Shown piece after piece: positions 1 through 10,652 of a DNA stretch of 64,000 nucleotides. Made by a program: the position numbers and the translations under genes. Each line of letters opens with the position of its first letter. Position 1 is the first letter of the stretch. The notes under the pieces are model-generated. The model was given only the letters and a program-made list of their open reading frames with translations, made no database searches and was not told where the DNA came from. The DNA is from Sorex araneus (taxonomy: Eukaryota > Chordata > Mammalia > Eulipotyphla > Soricidae), in the NCBI RefSeq assembly GCF_027595985.1, contig NC_073302.1, forward strand, positions 213,600,689 through 213,664,688, read 5' to 3'.

Positions 1-149
1 TTTCTTTATTAATGGAGAACAATATAAGTAATTTTTTTCCAATATCAATCCATAATTGAGATTAACTCTTTTGAACAATCACAAGATATGTGATTTTCCC
101 TTGTAAATTTCAGCTCCATATTCAAATCAGGCATTTCTCTCTTTTCAAA

Positions 150-1430
150 TACCTTTCCTTTTATGAGAAAAAATTAAAAACTGTAGGATATCATTGGTTT
201 GTCCTTTCTCCCTTGCCACAGAGTTTAGGTTTATCTGGTAATAATCTCTAAACATTTTAGACAACATTGGTATGTCCTGTTCTCCTTGCCACAAGGAGCT
301 TAGGTATATTGGGTCACACCTATCAAAGTGCTCCTGAGTCACTCCCATTCCTTTGTCTATCTGTATCCACTTCTCTATGCTCTCTTCCCCAACCAATTAA
401 TTAGCTTTTCCCCCAAATCAGACTCTGTTAATTTGTAAGGTCAGACCTTTCTAGGACACTGAACTTGTATTGTAAGTTAATATTGCCTTTCTCCTCTCCT
501 TAAGTCTTTTGAATAGTTTACTTTAAAGCAATGTCCTTTTTGTATTGACAAAGAAAGACAGTTGTTACTATGTTTTTGTAATGTGGGATTTCATTGGCTT
601 CAAATATTATTCACTCCCGGGCATCTGCTTTCTCCATTTAAGCCTCAGCTGTCCTTACTTCCTAGCATCCCCAAAAGCAGGGTCCCGACAAGGGACGGGA
701 CAGACCCAGGGCAAGCGGTGAGTGGTGTGTTACCCTGGCATCGAGATGGGCCTGGCCAAAGTGCCTATTGCTTAACTATAAGTTAAGAGCGTGGTCATGG
801 ACAAATGCTTTCATGATCCAAAAGTAATGACGAGGCTGGGATCCTGCTAGAGATAGAAAAGACTAGTGTGGCCTGAGCACTGTAGTCTGAGATCGAGATG
901 ATCCCAGGAGAGCAATTGTATAAGTTTGTATAAGTTTGATGCATCTCTTGCTGTGTTCATACAAAATGATTGATATTATGAATGCTTATGTGTTAGTTGG
1001 ACAAGAAGAGGAGAAACACCCATGGGGTGGGCGGATCATCCTGCAGAAAGAGAATCTGTCCTAAAAGAAGCATCCCCTGAGGGAAAGAACTTTACTCCTA
1101 TTGATTGTGACCACACCTATGTGTAAGCCCCAACCCCTCATGCAAGAGTGGACTGGGGGGCCAGTCCCAATGCCAGATCTGGAGAAGCCAGATCAAGATC
1201 CAGATCCAAAGAAGGTGAATGAAGTTGCATGGGGGAGGAAGAAGCAGGAGGAGAATCAGAGGAGAATGGAGATGGGAATGGAATAATCTGCAACTGAGAC
1301 CAACCAGCCTGGCCCTCGTTCCTTTCTTCGCCTGCCTGGTCATCGCCATCAACCTCCCTGGGGTGGGGGAAGCGACTGGAGACTACCGAACACGGGCGGT
1401 AAGAGAGATAGAGTGCCGTTGCCCGGTTCC
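150..1430 (+). mobile_element. LTR-retroelement-like repeat, family X, copy 1
   Basis: This block is more GC-rich than its surroundings from about 640 on, and matches a second copy at 55710-59660. Shared landmarks include CATCGAGATGGGCCTGGCC, CTTAACTATAAGTTAAGAGC and, near the 3' end, the CCTCGTTC segment, which in copy 2 follows an AATAAA. An AATAAA followed by a C/T-rich CCTCGTTC segment resembles the R-U5 end of an endogenous-retrovirus LTR, so an LTR or MaLR-like element is the best guess. No gag, pol or env frame is visible. The 5' part contains an imperfect internal duplication around 190-300 (two CTTGCCACA-containing units). The 84-residue minus-strand frame at 145-396 matches nothing I recognise. 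Ends are approximate and no target-site duplication was found. Confidence 0.45.
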
Positions 1431-2744
1431 CGGTGTGGTGTCCCCTTCTTTTTTGTGTGTTTACACAAAAACAACAAATTCTATCTACATATTTCCCTAG
1501 AACTATTAATAATTTCAGTTAATTCTAACATAGCAGTATAAATTAAGAATCTCATCAGTTTCAACTATTATTTTGCATTTTAGAGTTTCCTTTGGTTTGT
1601 ACTGCTGGGGAGAAAATTGAAGACATAACCTCATCTAAACAGAATGTCAGGAAATAAACAACAACTACTTTTCAGAATGTAAATATTAATGACTTGCCAT
1701 ATCTAGTTTGTTGTTAGGGGGAAGGGTGCTGGCTCCTGGTTCCACCTTTTTTCCTTATAACTATACTCAGAGTCTTTTTACAATTTCTTCTCACAGAAAA
1801 TGTTCATTGAAGGAGTAATAGCTAAATTTTGCATTCTTTAACACCCCTTTCATCACCATCCAAATTACCTGTACATTTTCTAAAGCCTACACTGATAGAC
1901 CTCTGGAGTCAAATGCTAAATGTTATTAACCTCTAACAAATTGGATTCCTGATGAATCTATGTTCTTTTTTGAAATAATGTCATTAAATCATCACAGTGA
2001 CCCAAATAGCACTCATCACTTGTTTAGGAGAAAAGAACAAGGGTACTTGATCTTTGGATTTTATGATTTTGGTGCCATGTTTTGGTTAGGTATGAAATAA
2101 ATAAAAATATTAAAGTGTCGCTTTCTTTTGGTTCAGCAAACTTTTTTTTTGTTGTTATATTATTGTATCTGGTTCTGCACTTGCATTGACTGGTTGTAAA
2201 AATCTGACACATCCACAATGCTGTTTCAGTGGCTTTAGATGAGTTGTTTTTCTACTTCTGTAACTTACTCACATTTCACATTTTCAGCTTCAGATTTCTG
2301 TACTTTATTCAAACTAGTATCAATAGACATATTTTAAGCTTGATTAATAACGACACTGGGAATTTGAACATAATATGTTAATTTATATTTCATTTTCTGA
2401 TTTTTTTCTACCTTAATTTCAAAGGGGGAAATAAAGTCATATTGAGATGGCATTGTAAACAGTTTTAGAAAGGTTAAATTGTTGCCATTTTCAAGCACAT
2501 AAACATAATTCACTGAGCCTTTGATTTTCTATAGTCAAAGTATACATTGTAAATAAGCTAAGATACATGATAAGCCAACTCTTGGGTATATGGTAATAGA
2601 TAATGCTCTCTCAAATTCTTTGAAAGGGAGTACATGCAAACTTAACTACACATAAGTGACAAACTCACTATGGTGGTTTTCTCCTCAATTTACAGACCTC
2701 CAAGACTGTAAAACCATCCTTTTATTCCTCTTTATCTTCAAAAG
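1431..2744. other. AT-rich sequence with no recognised feature
   Basis: I see no repeat family member, splice-flanked frame or RNA gene here. Open frames are short and chance-like. Confidence 0.5.
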
Positions 2745-2990
2745 GATGAGGACTGTAGTGATAGCACAGCAAGTGTTTGCCTTGCATGAGGCCGACCCAG
2801 GTTCTATTCCTTCATCCCTTGCAGAGAGCCAGGCAAGCTACAAAAAGTATCCCGCCTGCAAGGCAGAACCTGGCAAGCTACCAGTGGCATATTGGATACA
2901 CCAAAAACAGTAACAACAAATCTCACAATGGAGATGTTAGTGGAGCCTGCTCGAGCAAATTGATGAACAACGGGATGACAATGATATAGT
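2745..2990 (+). mobile_element. SOR-B SINE (tRNA head, LINE-like tail)
   Basis: A tRNA-like head with an A-box region near 2758 and a B-box-like GTTCTATTCC at 2801-2810 is followed by the SOR-B body (GGCAAGCTAC, CCAAAAACAGTAACAAC). The tail contains GAGCAAATTGATGAACAACG and ends in GACAATGATATAGTG with no poly(A). The copy is moderately diverged and I see no clear target-site duplication. Confidence 0.85.
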
Positions 2991-4569
2991 GTAATTCTTC
3001 ACTCTGCTACAAGTACATTGGTATTTGTATAACAAATTTCATATTTTGTCTCATGTTTTTGGAATTCCAGAGGAAAGTTAGTCTGGATACCTCATACTTC
3101 ATTAGCAGAAATAAAGTCAGCCCTGTAATTTGTAAGCATTTCAGAGTGAAACTTCACCCTAACATAAATATTCTTGCTGAGTTTTGTATTTGAAGCCCCT
3201 AGTATGTACATTTTCCCCTATACATTTTCATCACACTGTTCTCTTTAAAATTGTGCTTTTTTGGAACACTTTTTTGAAGATTTTCAGTTTTCACTTATTT
3301 TCCCTTTTGTTATGATATTTTAGCATTCTCTGTTTCTATAATTGATGTTAATCAGGACTTTCAAGTTTAAAGATCACAAGTTTTCACTGGTTAAATGGTA
3401 ATAGAACTGTTGCAATTACAAAATCAGCATAATGTCATGGAAAAGGTACATGTGACTTAGGAAAAAGAAAAAAAGAATGAATTTTAAAGATTGTCTATCT
3501 CAGGGAAGTATTAAAAATCACTATTTCTTAAAATATTTTTCATATGAGATATCCAGTAAATAATGGATTAGAAGTCTGTGGCACTCTCTGCCCTGGGCAC
3601 TGGAAATGAGTTATGTTATGCATTGAGTAAAGACAAATATGACTCTAAAATAACTGAAAACTCTGGGTTACAAGGCACTTTTGTCAGAAACATTTTATCT
3701 ATTCTTTTATTTATTTTTATTTTTATCTTTCAAAGAATTGTTGGATTTTGTTTTCCATGTGGTATGTGATAATCCTATGTGTAATAGGTCTATGTGCTTT
3801 ACTACACATTTAGTCTATAACAATAAAAAATAAAATATTTAGAAACAAAAATAATTGGGACAAATTTCAGATTTCCAGCAATGTTTGACAAATTTTAAAT
3901 GTGTTTTTTTTTGTAGAGGTGACACATTTCAGTAGAGATGTAGAAATCATAGTAAATATTAACTTTGAGAGCTGTATGGAATTCTATATCACAAGAAACT
4001 ATAATAAAAGTTTTGTTGAAAAAGGAAAAGTAAGCTATGAAGGAATTCAAAATACAATTCATGCATAACTTCTAAAACTAACTAGGTAGACTTCTGATGA
4101 TATTTGAAATCATTTGGCAGATTTTAAAATAGAGGACTATACCATAATTATTTGTTTTGTTTTTATCTGAAATTTTTATATTTTGAAATGATTGTTGTCT
4201 TTTGTTTTTAGGTTTTAACATTCTAATGTAGTATGTATGCTGCTTCTGACATTGGGATAATATTTCTAAATGGTATGAAAAAATTTGTTGACCTTCTCTC
4301 TCATCACAGCATAGCTAATCATTCAGTGGAGTACATTTTTAAGATTTGATTACTGCATGGCACTTTACAGTTTAATTGTTTAAGTGTCCTATGCATACAT
4401 TAAAGTGAGGGGTGAGGCTATGGGAAAGTTTGAATTCTTTATTCAAATGTATGGCAAGTATATTCAATCTGCATCTAATCTCAATTCTATTTCTGAGGGA
4501 TCAAATTGAAAGTGAAAACAGATGATAAAAATATGTATTTTTAAATATGTCACTTATTTTATTTGTTTT
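2991..4569. other. AT-rich sequence with no recognised feature
   Basis: Long T- and A-rich runs dominate. The 63-residue frame at 3578-3769 has no recognisable domain. Confidence 0.5.
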
Positions 4570-4742
4570 CGATTTTGGTTCGGAGGTCACACACATGATG
4601 CTTAGAATATAGTCCTGGCTCTGAGCTCAGAGATTATTCTTGTGGGTGTTCCAGGGACTATAGGCAAACCTACCAGGGATCAATAGAGAGTTGGATATGT
4701 GCAAGGCAGGCATCTTATCCCCATGTTTTATCTCTTCAACCT
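4570..4742 (-). mobile_element. Old, degraded SOR-A-type SINE
   Basis: Read on the plus strand it keeps the reverse-complement order of SOR-A: a TTTGGTTCGGAGGTCACAC start, AGTCCTGGCTCTGAGCTCAG, and GTGCAAGGCAGGCATC near its head. Many substitutions suggest an old copy. Confidence 0.65.
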
Positions 4743-4760
4743 CAATAAGCATTTTGTAAA

Positions 4761-5174
4761 TCCCCATTTTCCAGTAGCTTGGCAGCCACACACACAACCT
4801 GCTCCCAGTGCTGTGTAACTCATCAATGGCCCATCAATGGCCAAGATCCAGAGACTATAAAACTGAACTCCTGAAATTGTGTGGCCGCAAATGCCTCCTA
4901 TAGCCTAGTTCTCCCTCTCGGAGGACCTGGCAAGCTACCAAGAGTTTCCTGCCCTCACTGGAGAGCCTGGCAAGCTCCCCATGGTGTATTCATATGCCAA
5001 TAACAGTAACAATGATGGGTCTCATTTTCTGACCCTGAAAGAGCCTCCAATGCAGAAATTTTGGGAAGGAAAAGTAAAGAGAGGCTTCTAAAATCTCAAG
5101 GCTAGGATAAATGGAGACATTCCTGGTGCCTGCTCGAGCAAATTGATGATCAATGGGATGACAGTGATACAGTG
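4761..5174 (+). mobile_element. Long-head SOR-related repeat, copy 1 (~410 bp)
   Basis: The 3' half matches the SOR-B body (GGCAAGCTACCAAGAG, ATGCCAATAACAGTAACAA, GAGCAAATTGATGATCAATG) and ends GATACAGTG. The first ~150 bases (TCCCCATTTTCCAGTAGC...) are not the tRNA head and have no visible A or B box. They include CCAGAGACTATAAAAC. It also carries ~75 bases between the CAGTAACAATG and ATGGAGACAT blocks that ordinary SOR-B lacks. The same structure recurs at 60536-60943, so this is a family rather than a chance fusion. Confidence 0.75.
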
Positions 5175-5876
5175 AAAATTATTGGTTAAATAAATGGGAA
5201 AAATTGACAAACATTCTAGGTATAAGACTATCAAATAATTTATGCACATACTTTATGTCAAAGAAGTTGGAAACTAATATGCCCTTTCTTAAGTCTGGAC
5301 TAAGTATAGCATATCCCTCCAAAAAGAATAAATATAAAAGGGATAAAAATGTGATCTGGGGGCAGACAGACTGCACATAAGTTAAGGCACTTGCCAAAAA
5401 TTTTAGAACTTCACTACAACATAATATTGCTATAAAATTAAAATTTTCTTTTAAAATATCTGCCTGTTTGTTCTGGAAAGAGATAACTTTAATGGATTGG
5501 GCTCAATGCTCAGTTCCAATTCTGAAGCAGGCCTGACTCCACTGAGCGTTACATCTTGCACAAACAGATTGTGTCAGAGATGGACATATAATCCATTTTA
5601 CTTAAATCTCAGCAAATCCTGAAGCACTTTCTTGAAGGACTAAAAAAGAGGTATTTTAATTTTCTTTTCAACTAGATTTCGTGCTGTATGTAGTATTTTG
5701 GAACTATTTTGCTACCACAAGGGCAGAATTTGACTTAATTGCTTTGGGAGAGAATGGAAAAGGAGCGGAGATGCGAGCTGAGGGGTAGCGTGGAAGGCTC
5801 TTCTTTCACACATTGTTTGAGATCCTGAATGCGACTTTTATTTTTCTTTCTTTCTTTTTTTATATATATTTTCAGG
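5175..5876. other. Sequence with no recognised feature
   Basis: AT-rich, with a slightly GC-richer patch near 5750-5800. No repeat or frame that I recognise. Confidence 0.45.
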
Positions 5877-6018
5877 GGTATGGAAGGCAAATCCAGTTAT
5901 TTTCATGGGTTGCTTCTAAATTACTTCTGGGAGTTTTTAGGGGAATTTAAGGAATTGGGAATCAAATCAAGGCCCCTAAATACAAAGCTTGCATTACAGC
6001 CCGATGAACTATTTCTTT
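5877..6018 (-). mobile_element. Degraded SOR-like SINE (tentative)
   Basis: GGAATCAAATCAAGGCCCC followed by a GCTTGCATTACAGCCC segment resembles a decayed reverse-complement SINE head. It lies directly beside a young SINE. Identification is weak. Confidence 0.35.
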
Positions 6019-6042
6019 GGCAACCAGATGTAATACCTTTTT

Positions 6043-6223
6043 TTTTTTTTTTTTTTTTTGCTTTTTGGGTCACACCTGGCGATGCACAGGGGTTACTCCT
6101 GGCTCTGCACTCAGGAATTACTCCTGGCGGTGCTCAGGGGACCATATGGGATGCTGGGAATCGAACCTGGGTCGGCCGCGTGCAAGGCAAACGCCCTACT
6201 CGCTGTGCTATTGCTCCAGCCCC
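6043..6223 (-). mobile_element. Young SOR-A SINE with perfect target-site duplication
   Basis: A poly(T) run, then CTTTTTGGGTCACACCTGGC, GGGGACCATATGGGATGCTG and GGTCGGCCGCGTGCAAGG, is the reverse complement of a near-consensus SOR-A copy. It is flanked by TGTAATACCTTTTT at 6029-6042 and again at 6224-6237, so it inserted by target-primed reverse transcription. Both Pol III boxes are nearly intact. Confidence 0.95.
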
Positions 6224-6247
6224 TGTAATACCTTTTTGTTCATTGTT

Positions 6248-6394
6248 TGGGACCAAATCTGGTGGTGCTCACGGATTACTCCTGATTCTTTGCTCAGGGA
6301 TCATTCTTTTCAGACCACACAGGGTGCTGACATCAAACTTGTGTCAGAAGTGTGCAAGGCAAGCACCCTGCCCACTATTCTATCTGGCCCCCAA
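6248..6394 (-). mobile_element. Older SOR-A SINE
   Basis: GGGACCAAATCTGGTGGTGC, GGATTACTCCTGATTCTTTG and GTGCAAGGCAAGCACC follow the reverse-complement SOR-A order with many changes. It is immediately next to the younger copy at 6043-6223. Confidence 0.75.
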
Positions 6395-7528
6395 GTGTAA
6401 TAATTTTTAAGCCAACAGTGATTGCCTCAATTTCCTATTTATGAATCATCAAGGGTCTTGCTTTTTAATTACAGGGCTGGAGATGGAGCCCAGAGCTTCT
6501 TATATGCCAGGTACCTACTTTATCTCTATGCTACACTTACAAACTATCTTTTGCTGAATGTTGTTTAAGTTCTGAGTTTTCAATTGACCACTATAATTCT
6601 AACAAAATAGCTCTGAGATCAGGCAGTGAACTGTCAGCAATGTATACATTGTCTATCAGTATCTTCCTCTGAGTACACATTTTGTAGCTCACACTGGCTT
6701 TAGTAGCACAGAGTATCAACATAATATATTGAAATCTAATTTATTTTTCAACATTTGTATAAATACAGCTGCTTGATTTTTCTAAGGGAAGATATGTTTA
6801 TAGTATGTGAATTTAAAACAGCAATTTTAATATATTCATTTATTATGATTTGTAGTGACTTTATTGAATGTATATATGTGAGAATAGAGTAGCAGTGAAT
6901 AAAACAGATATTGTTCCGATTTTATTCTAGAACAGAGATGGCCAATCCATACAAACAACCATACAAAGAATTTTTTAAATGTGGTTTTATCAGTGAAATG
7001 ATGTTATGTATCACAGAATAAATAAAAAGTATAAAGAAAATCAGAAAATGGTGGATAAAAGAGATTGCATAAATGACTGGGAAGGGATATTACTGTGAGA
7101 GGGATTAGAACCAACTCACTAAACACGAGTTCTTTCTTCAAATATTATTTGATTTGTAGTTAAAAAAAGTGTAAACTGCAGGAAGCAGAGGAAGAAAAAA
7201 TGAAAATTTAGAAATTAGAGCTAGAGTTTATTAAGAATATATAGAAATATAGAACGATTACAATAATTTGGCCACTGTTATGTGTACTGCTATAATCAAT
7301 CGGGTGGTAGTCTATTCAAATCATCATTAGTTTTTAACTAATCCCTCTAAGTTCTCGCTGAATCTCTTCTCGTGAGATAATTTTGATGAGCTATGAATCA
7401 GCCTTGACATTGCTTTTCCTTTTAATTCTGTCTTATTGATAATAAAAGCAAGTGAACTAAGAAATTTTGGCCAACTATTTACTCAAATAAGACAGTTAAA
7501 TAGTGTTTAAGTATATATACACATATAT
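6395..7528. other. AT-rich sequence with no recognised feature
   Basis: No repeat family, coding frame or RNA gene seen. TATATATACACATATAT at 7512-7528 includes the target site of the next SINE. Confidence 0.5.
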
Positions 7529-7777
7529 GGACTGGAGTGGTAGCACAACAGGTAGGGCATTTGCCTTGCAAGTGACAAACCTGGGTTCAATTGCTCCATC
7601 CCTCTCAGAGAGCATGGCAAGCTACTGAGAGCATCCCACCTGCAAGCAGAGCCTGGCAAGCTCCCCATGGTATATTTGATATGCCAAAAACAGTAACCAC
7701 AAGTGTCACAATGGAAACATTTGCTGGTGCCTGCTCAAGTAAATTGATGAACAACGGGATGACAGTGCTACAGTACT
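7529..7777 (+). mobile_element. SOR-B SINE with target-site duplication
   Basis: The head has GTAGCACAACAGGTAGGGC (A-box region) and GGGTTCAATTGC (degenerate B-box). The body and tail contain CCAAAAACAGTAACCAC and AATTGATGAACAACGGGATG. It ends GACAGTGCTACAGT with no A-tract. ACACATATAT flanks it at 7519-7528 and 7778-7787. Confidence 0.9.
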
Positions 7778-7787
7778 ACACATATAT

Positions 7788-9629
7788 ATTTTGGGCCATA
7801 TTTTCTTTATTTTTTTCTTTTTTTCCTATGCTAGGAATCAAAAATGCAATCCAAAAAAGTAAGCAGTAACTTACTTGTGACTTTATAAATTTTCCAGAGA
7901 TCAAATTTTAAAATTTAATTGCATTTTATCTTATAGTAGCACCATGAAGTAAAATGATTTTAATATAGTTTGCTTCATTTTTAAATGTTACCCCATTAGG
8001 GTCCCAAATATGTCTATTTCACTTGCCATTAGATGCAAAGCTAATGTAATGCATGATACAAAATAGTAGTTGTTAAATAAATATTTATTTAATGCATAAA
8101 AATTTTATTCTTACTGTTTTAATGAAGATCCTTTCCTAGACTAGCAGGAATAATTTATATACTCAGAATTCAAAATAGCTCAGGAATTGCACACTTGTAA
8201 GCTTTGATACAGAGAAGTAAATGATGCATTATGATTAATCCAAATAACTTGTTTCTTAATAAAATCCTATGCCAGATATATAGAAAAACACTTTTACTGA
8301 AATATCTATGTGGAAAGTAAAATAATTTTTGTCCCTTCCCTTTTAGCAGATGTTTAAATAGACAATTTATGACTCTGGCTCCAGGGTTATCACTATAGTA
8401 AAACAAACAAACAAACTGTTTGTATTTCTGTAATGGTATAGAAGAGAGAGAATTCGGACAGCTGACAAAAAAGGACATATAAATTTTAAAGACGTGTAAT
8501 ATATTTTAAAAACTTGTAAAATGCCCTAACATTTCAGGACTTGCTGTGTTTAATACTCTCTTACTTAAAAGATAAATATGGTATCTTTCAAAAGTCTGAC
8601 AGTATATATGGATTTTTGTTTGTTTTAGCTGTTTTTTATTTTGAATATACTGGGTTACTTAAGGTAATTGATTACCAAAATAAATGGTATTTGTTAAAAT
8701 CATTACCAAAGGTTAATCTAAGTTATAATGAAATAACTTTAAAACAATTTGTAATTTTTGCTCTGCATATGAGACCCTATTTTCATTGACTGTTTCATAA
8801 AAGGATAAAACATTCATACAATATATTATAAAAATTGAGTATTTATAGTACATACTGATTTCTTCATATCCAATGGAAAAAGTATCCATAGGTAGATATG
8901 GATTGATTTTTTAGACTTAAACTGCTAAGAGATATGAAGGGGGATATAGTTGGGGCAACTTCCCTCCTATAACCAGTCTGCTTCTTTTTGAAGCAGTATT
9001 ATCTTCTTCCTCTCTATAATTGCTCCCTCTATTCCAAGGAAAATTGCATTTTAAAATTTAAAAGGCACAGTAAATGAAAGAGTGATATACAATAATATAG
9101 TAATTAAGATAAATAACCAGTGATGTGCATTTAAAGAGGATGAAAAATAAACTAAAGTTCCTCTAGCTCAGCTTTTATCTCCATGCCCCTTATTTGGGTA
9201 GTGAGTTTGCTTGAGAATTTAATGATATTGGATATCACAAGTTTTCCAATATTATTTTATCAGTGTAGATTCTGCTTGGTCAAGGGTGGGAACTCCAAAG
9301 CAGTGCTCAGGAGGTCCAGGGCTGCATTAGCAATTCTTGACAGGTGGTTCAAAGCAGGGTCCTAGGATGCTTTGCTGCTCATATTCTGGGGTCAACTTCA
9401 GGCCCCTAGTGCACCCTTCACGTTTCAGGGGCGTCTCCAGAAACACATCTAAGGATGTTGAGTGAACCACACAGTGCCAGTATAGAACATAAATGCATTC
9501 TAGTCATGACCCCTAATTACTTTATTATCTCAGTGCTCCCTCAAGTGTAAATCTTACCCAACTGAGTACTGAGTACTCAATATTATACTACAGTAGAATG
9601 GCCTCAAATTTCTGAGGCCTATCTATTTT
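7788..9629. other. AT-rich sequence; GC-richer unclassified patch at 9255-9480
   Basis: Mostly unique AT-rich DNA. The patch at about 9255-9480 (GCAGTGCTCAGGAGGTCC and downstream) stands out in composition and could be a very old SINE or another decayed repeat, but I cannot assign it. The 102-residue minus-strand frame at 8170-8478 has no recognised domain. Confidence 0.4.
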
Positions 9630-9799
9630 TTTTTTTGCTTTTTGGGTCACACTTGGCAAAGCACAGGGATTACGCCTGGCTCTGCACTCAAGAATTGCTC
9701 CTGGCAGTGCTCAGGGGACCATATGGGATGCTGGGATTCGAATTAGGGTTGGCCACATGCAAGGAAAACGCCCTACTCTGTGCTATCACTCCAGCTCCT
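9630..9799 (-). mobile_element. SOR-A SINE
   Basis: The reverse complement shows the SOR-A order: CTTTTTGGGTCACACTTGGC, GGGGACCATATGGGATGCTG, CATGCAAGGAAAACGCCC and CACTCCAGCTCC. A few bases are missing in the A-box area (CTACTCTGTGCTATC). Confidence 0.9.
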
Positions 9800-10113
9800 A
9801 CTTTATTTTGTTTTTAAATTAACCTCATCAACAAATAAAAGTTGCATCCCTTAGTGCACTTTCACGCACTAAACTATAGAGTCAGCAAAGTATTGAAACC
9901 TTATTGTCCTTCATTCTGCATACGAAACCCTTAGAGTTCCATACTCTTCATGAAGCTGATAAGTAGAAGAAAAGCAAGGCCCCCATTTGTGCTGAGTCAT
10001 TTCAATTCCTAATGAAGAAAAAGAAGAAGAGAAGAAGAAAATTGGAGGACAATACAAAATTTGGGGACAATTGTAAAAATCCAAATACATCTATTTGTAT
10101 AAAGTAACTCAGC
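9800..10113. other. Sequence with purine-rich run, otherwise nothing seen
   Basis: A GAA/AAG-rich run lies at about 10014-10045. Nothing else is recognised. Confidence 0.4.
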
Positions 10114-10652
10114 TGTGGTCTCAGCACCGGGCCCTCTCGGTGAAGATGGTCAGGAGCTTGCTTTTTGCTCTCTTATTTGCCATTATTGCAACTACTCTTT
10201 TTCTTTAGTTCTTTTTGCCATAAACTGTTGGGGTCTTCTCCTGGCCTCTGTTCAGTGTGCTCCTGGGTCCAGCAAGAGGTTGTGGCTCACCTAAGCCGCT
10301 GCCTCCACGAGGGGGGGAGGGGGTCCTGTCAAGCGATTCCCGTTTATGAAGCAAACAGCATAACTTATATAGACTGGGAAATGGGGGAGCTATGCAAATG
10401 GTCAGTGCTCACAGACCTGTGTTTTTTTCACAATTCTATAGATAGGGTTACATTTCTGTCATCCGCACATCGCCAGATACATCCTGTCCCTGTAACACTG
10501 ACCTGCAATAAGGAGGCGTTGCAGCAGACGTCCTGAGAGATCTGGGAACACCTGCCGGGGTCCCAGCCCAGGGATTGGTGTTACACTTCAAAGCAGACTA
10601 AAAAAAGGTTTTCTCCCAACAATAAAGTTTTCTGTTCAACCAAAATCTGACA
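10114..10652 (-). mobile_element. Probable solo LTR of an endogenous retrovirus
   Basis: On the minus strand this ~540-bp block begins TGTCAG and ends ACCACA, the TG...CA ends expected of an LTR. It has a promoter-like pair: octamer ATTTGCAT (plus coordinates 10392-10399) and, 20 bases downstream, TATATAAG (10364-10371). A weak poly(A) signal variant AATAAG follows near 10170-10179. It is clearly more GC-rich than its flanks and contains a G-run at 10312-10322. No internal retroviral sequence adjoins it and I found no clear target-site duplication. The 123-residue plus-strand frame through it is not a recognised protein. Confidence 0.5.

Noticed and set aside
5829..6410. 193-residue plus-strand open frame
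   Set aside because: It runs through three reversed SINEs including a poly(T) tract that gives a Phe run; the same frame pattern recurs in other reversed SOR-A copies.
10165..10536. 123-residue open frame in a GC-richer block
   Set aside because: It lies antisense within a probable LTR and matches no known domain.
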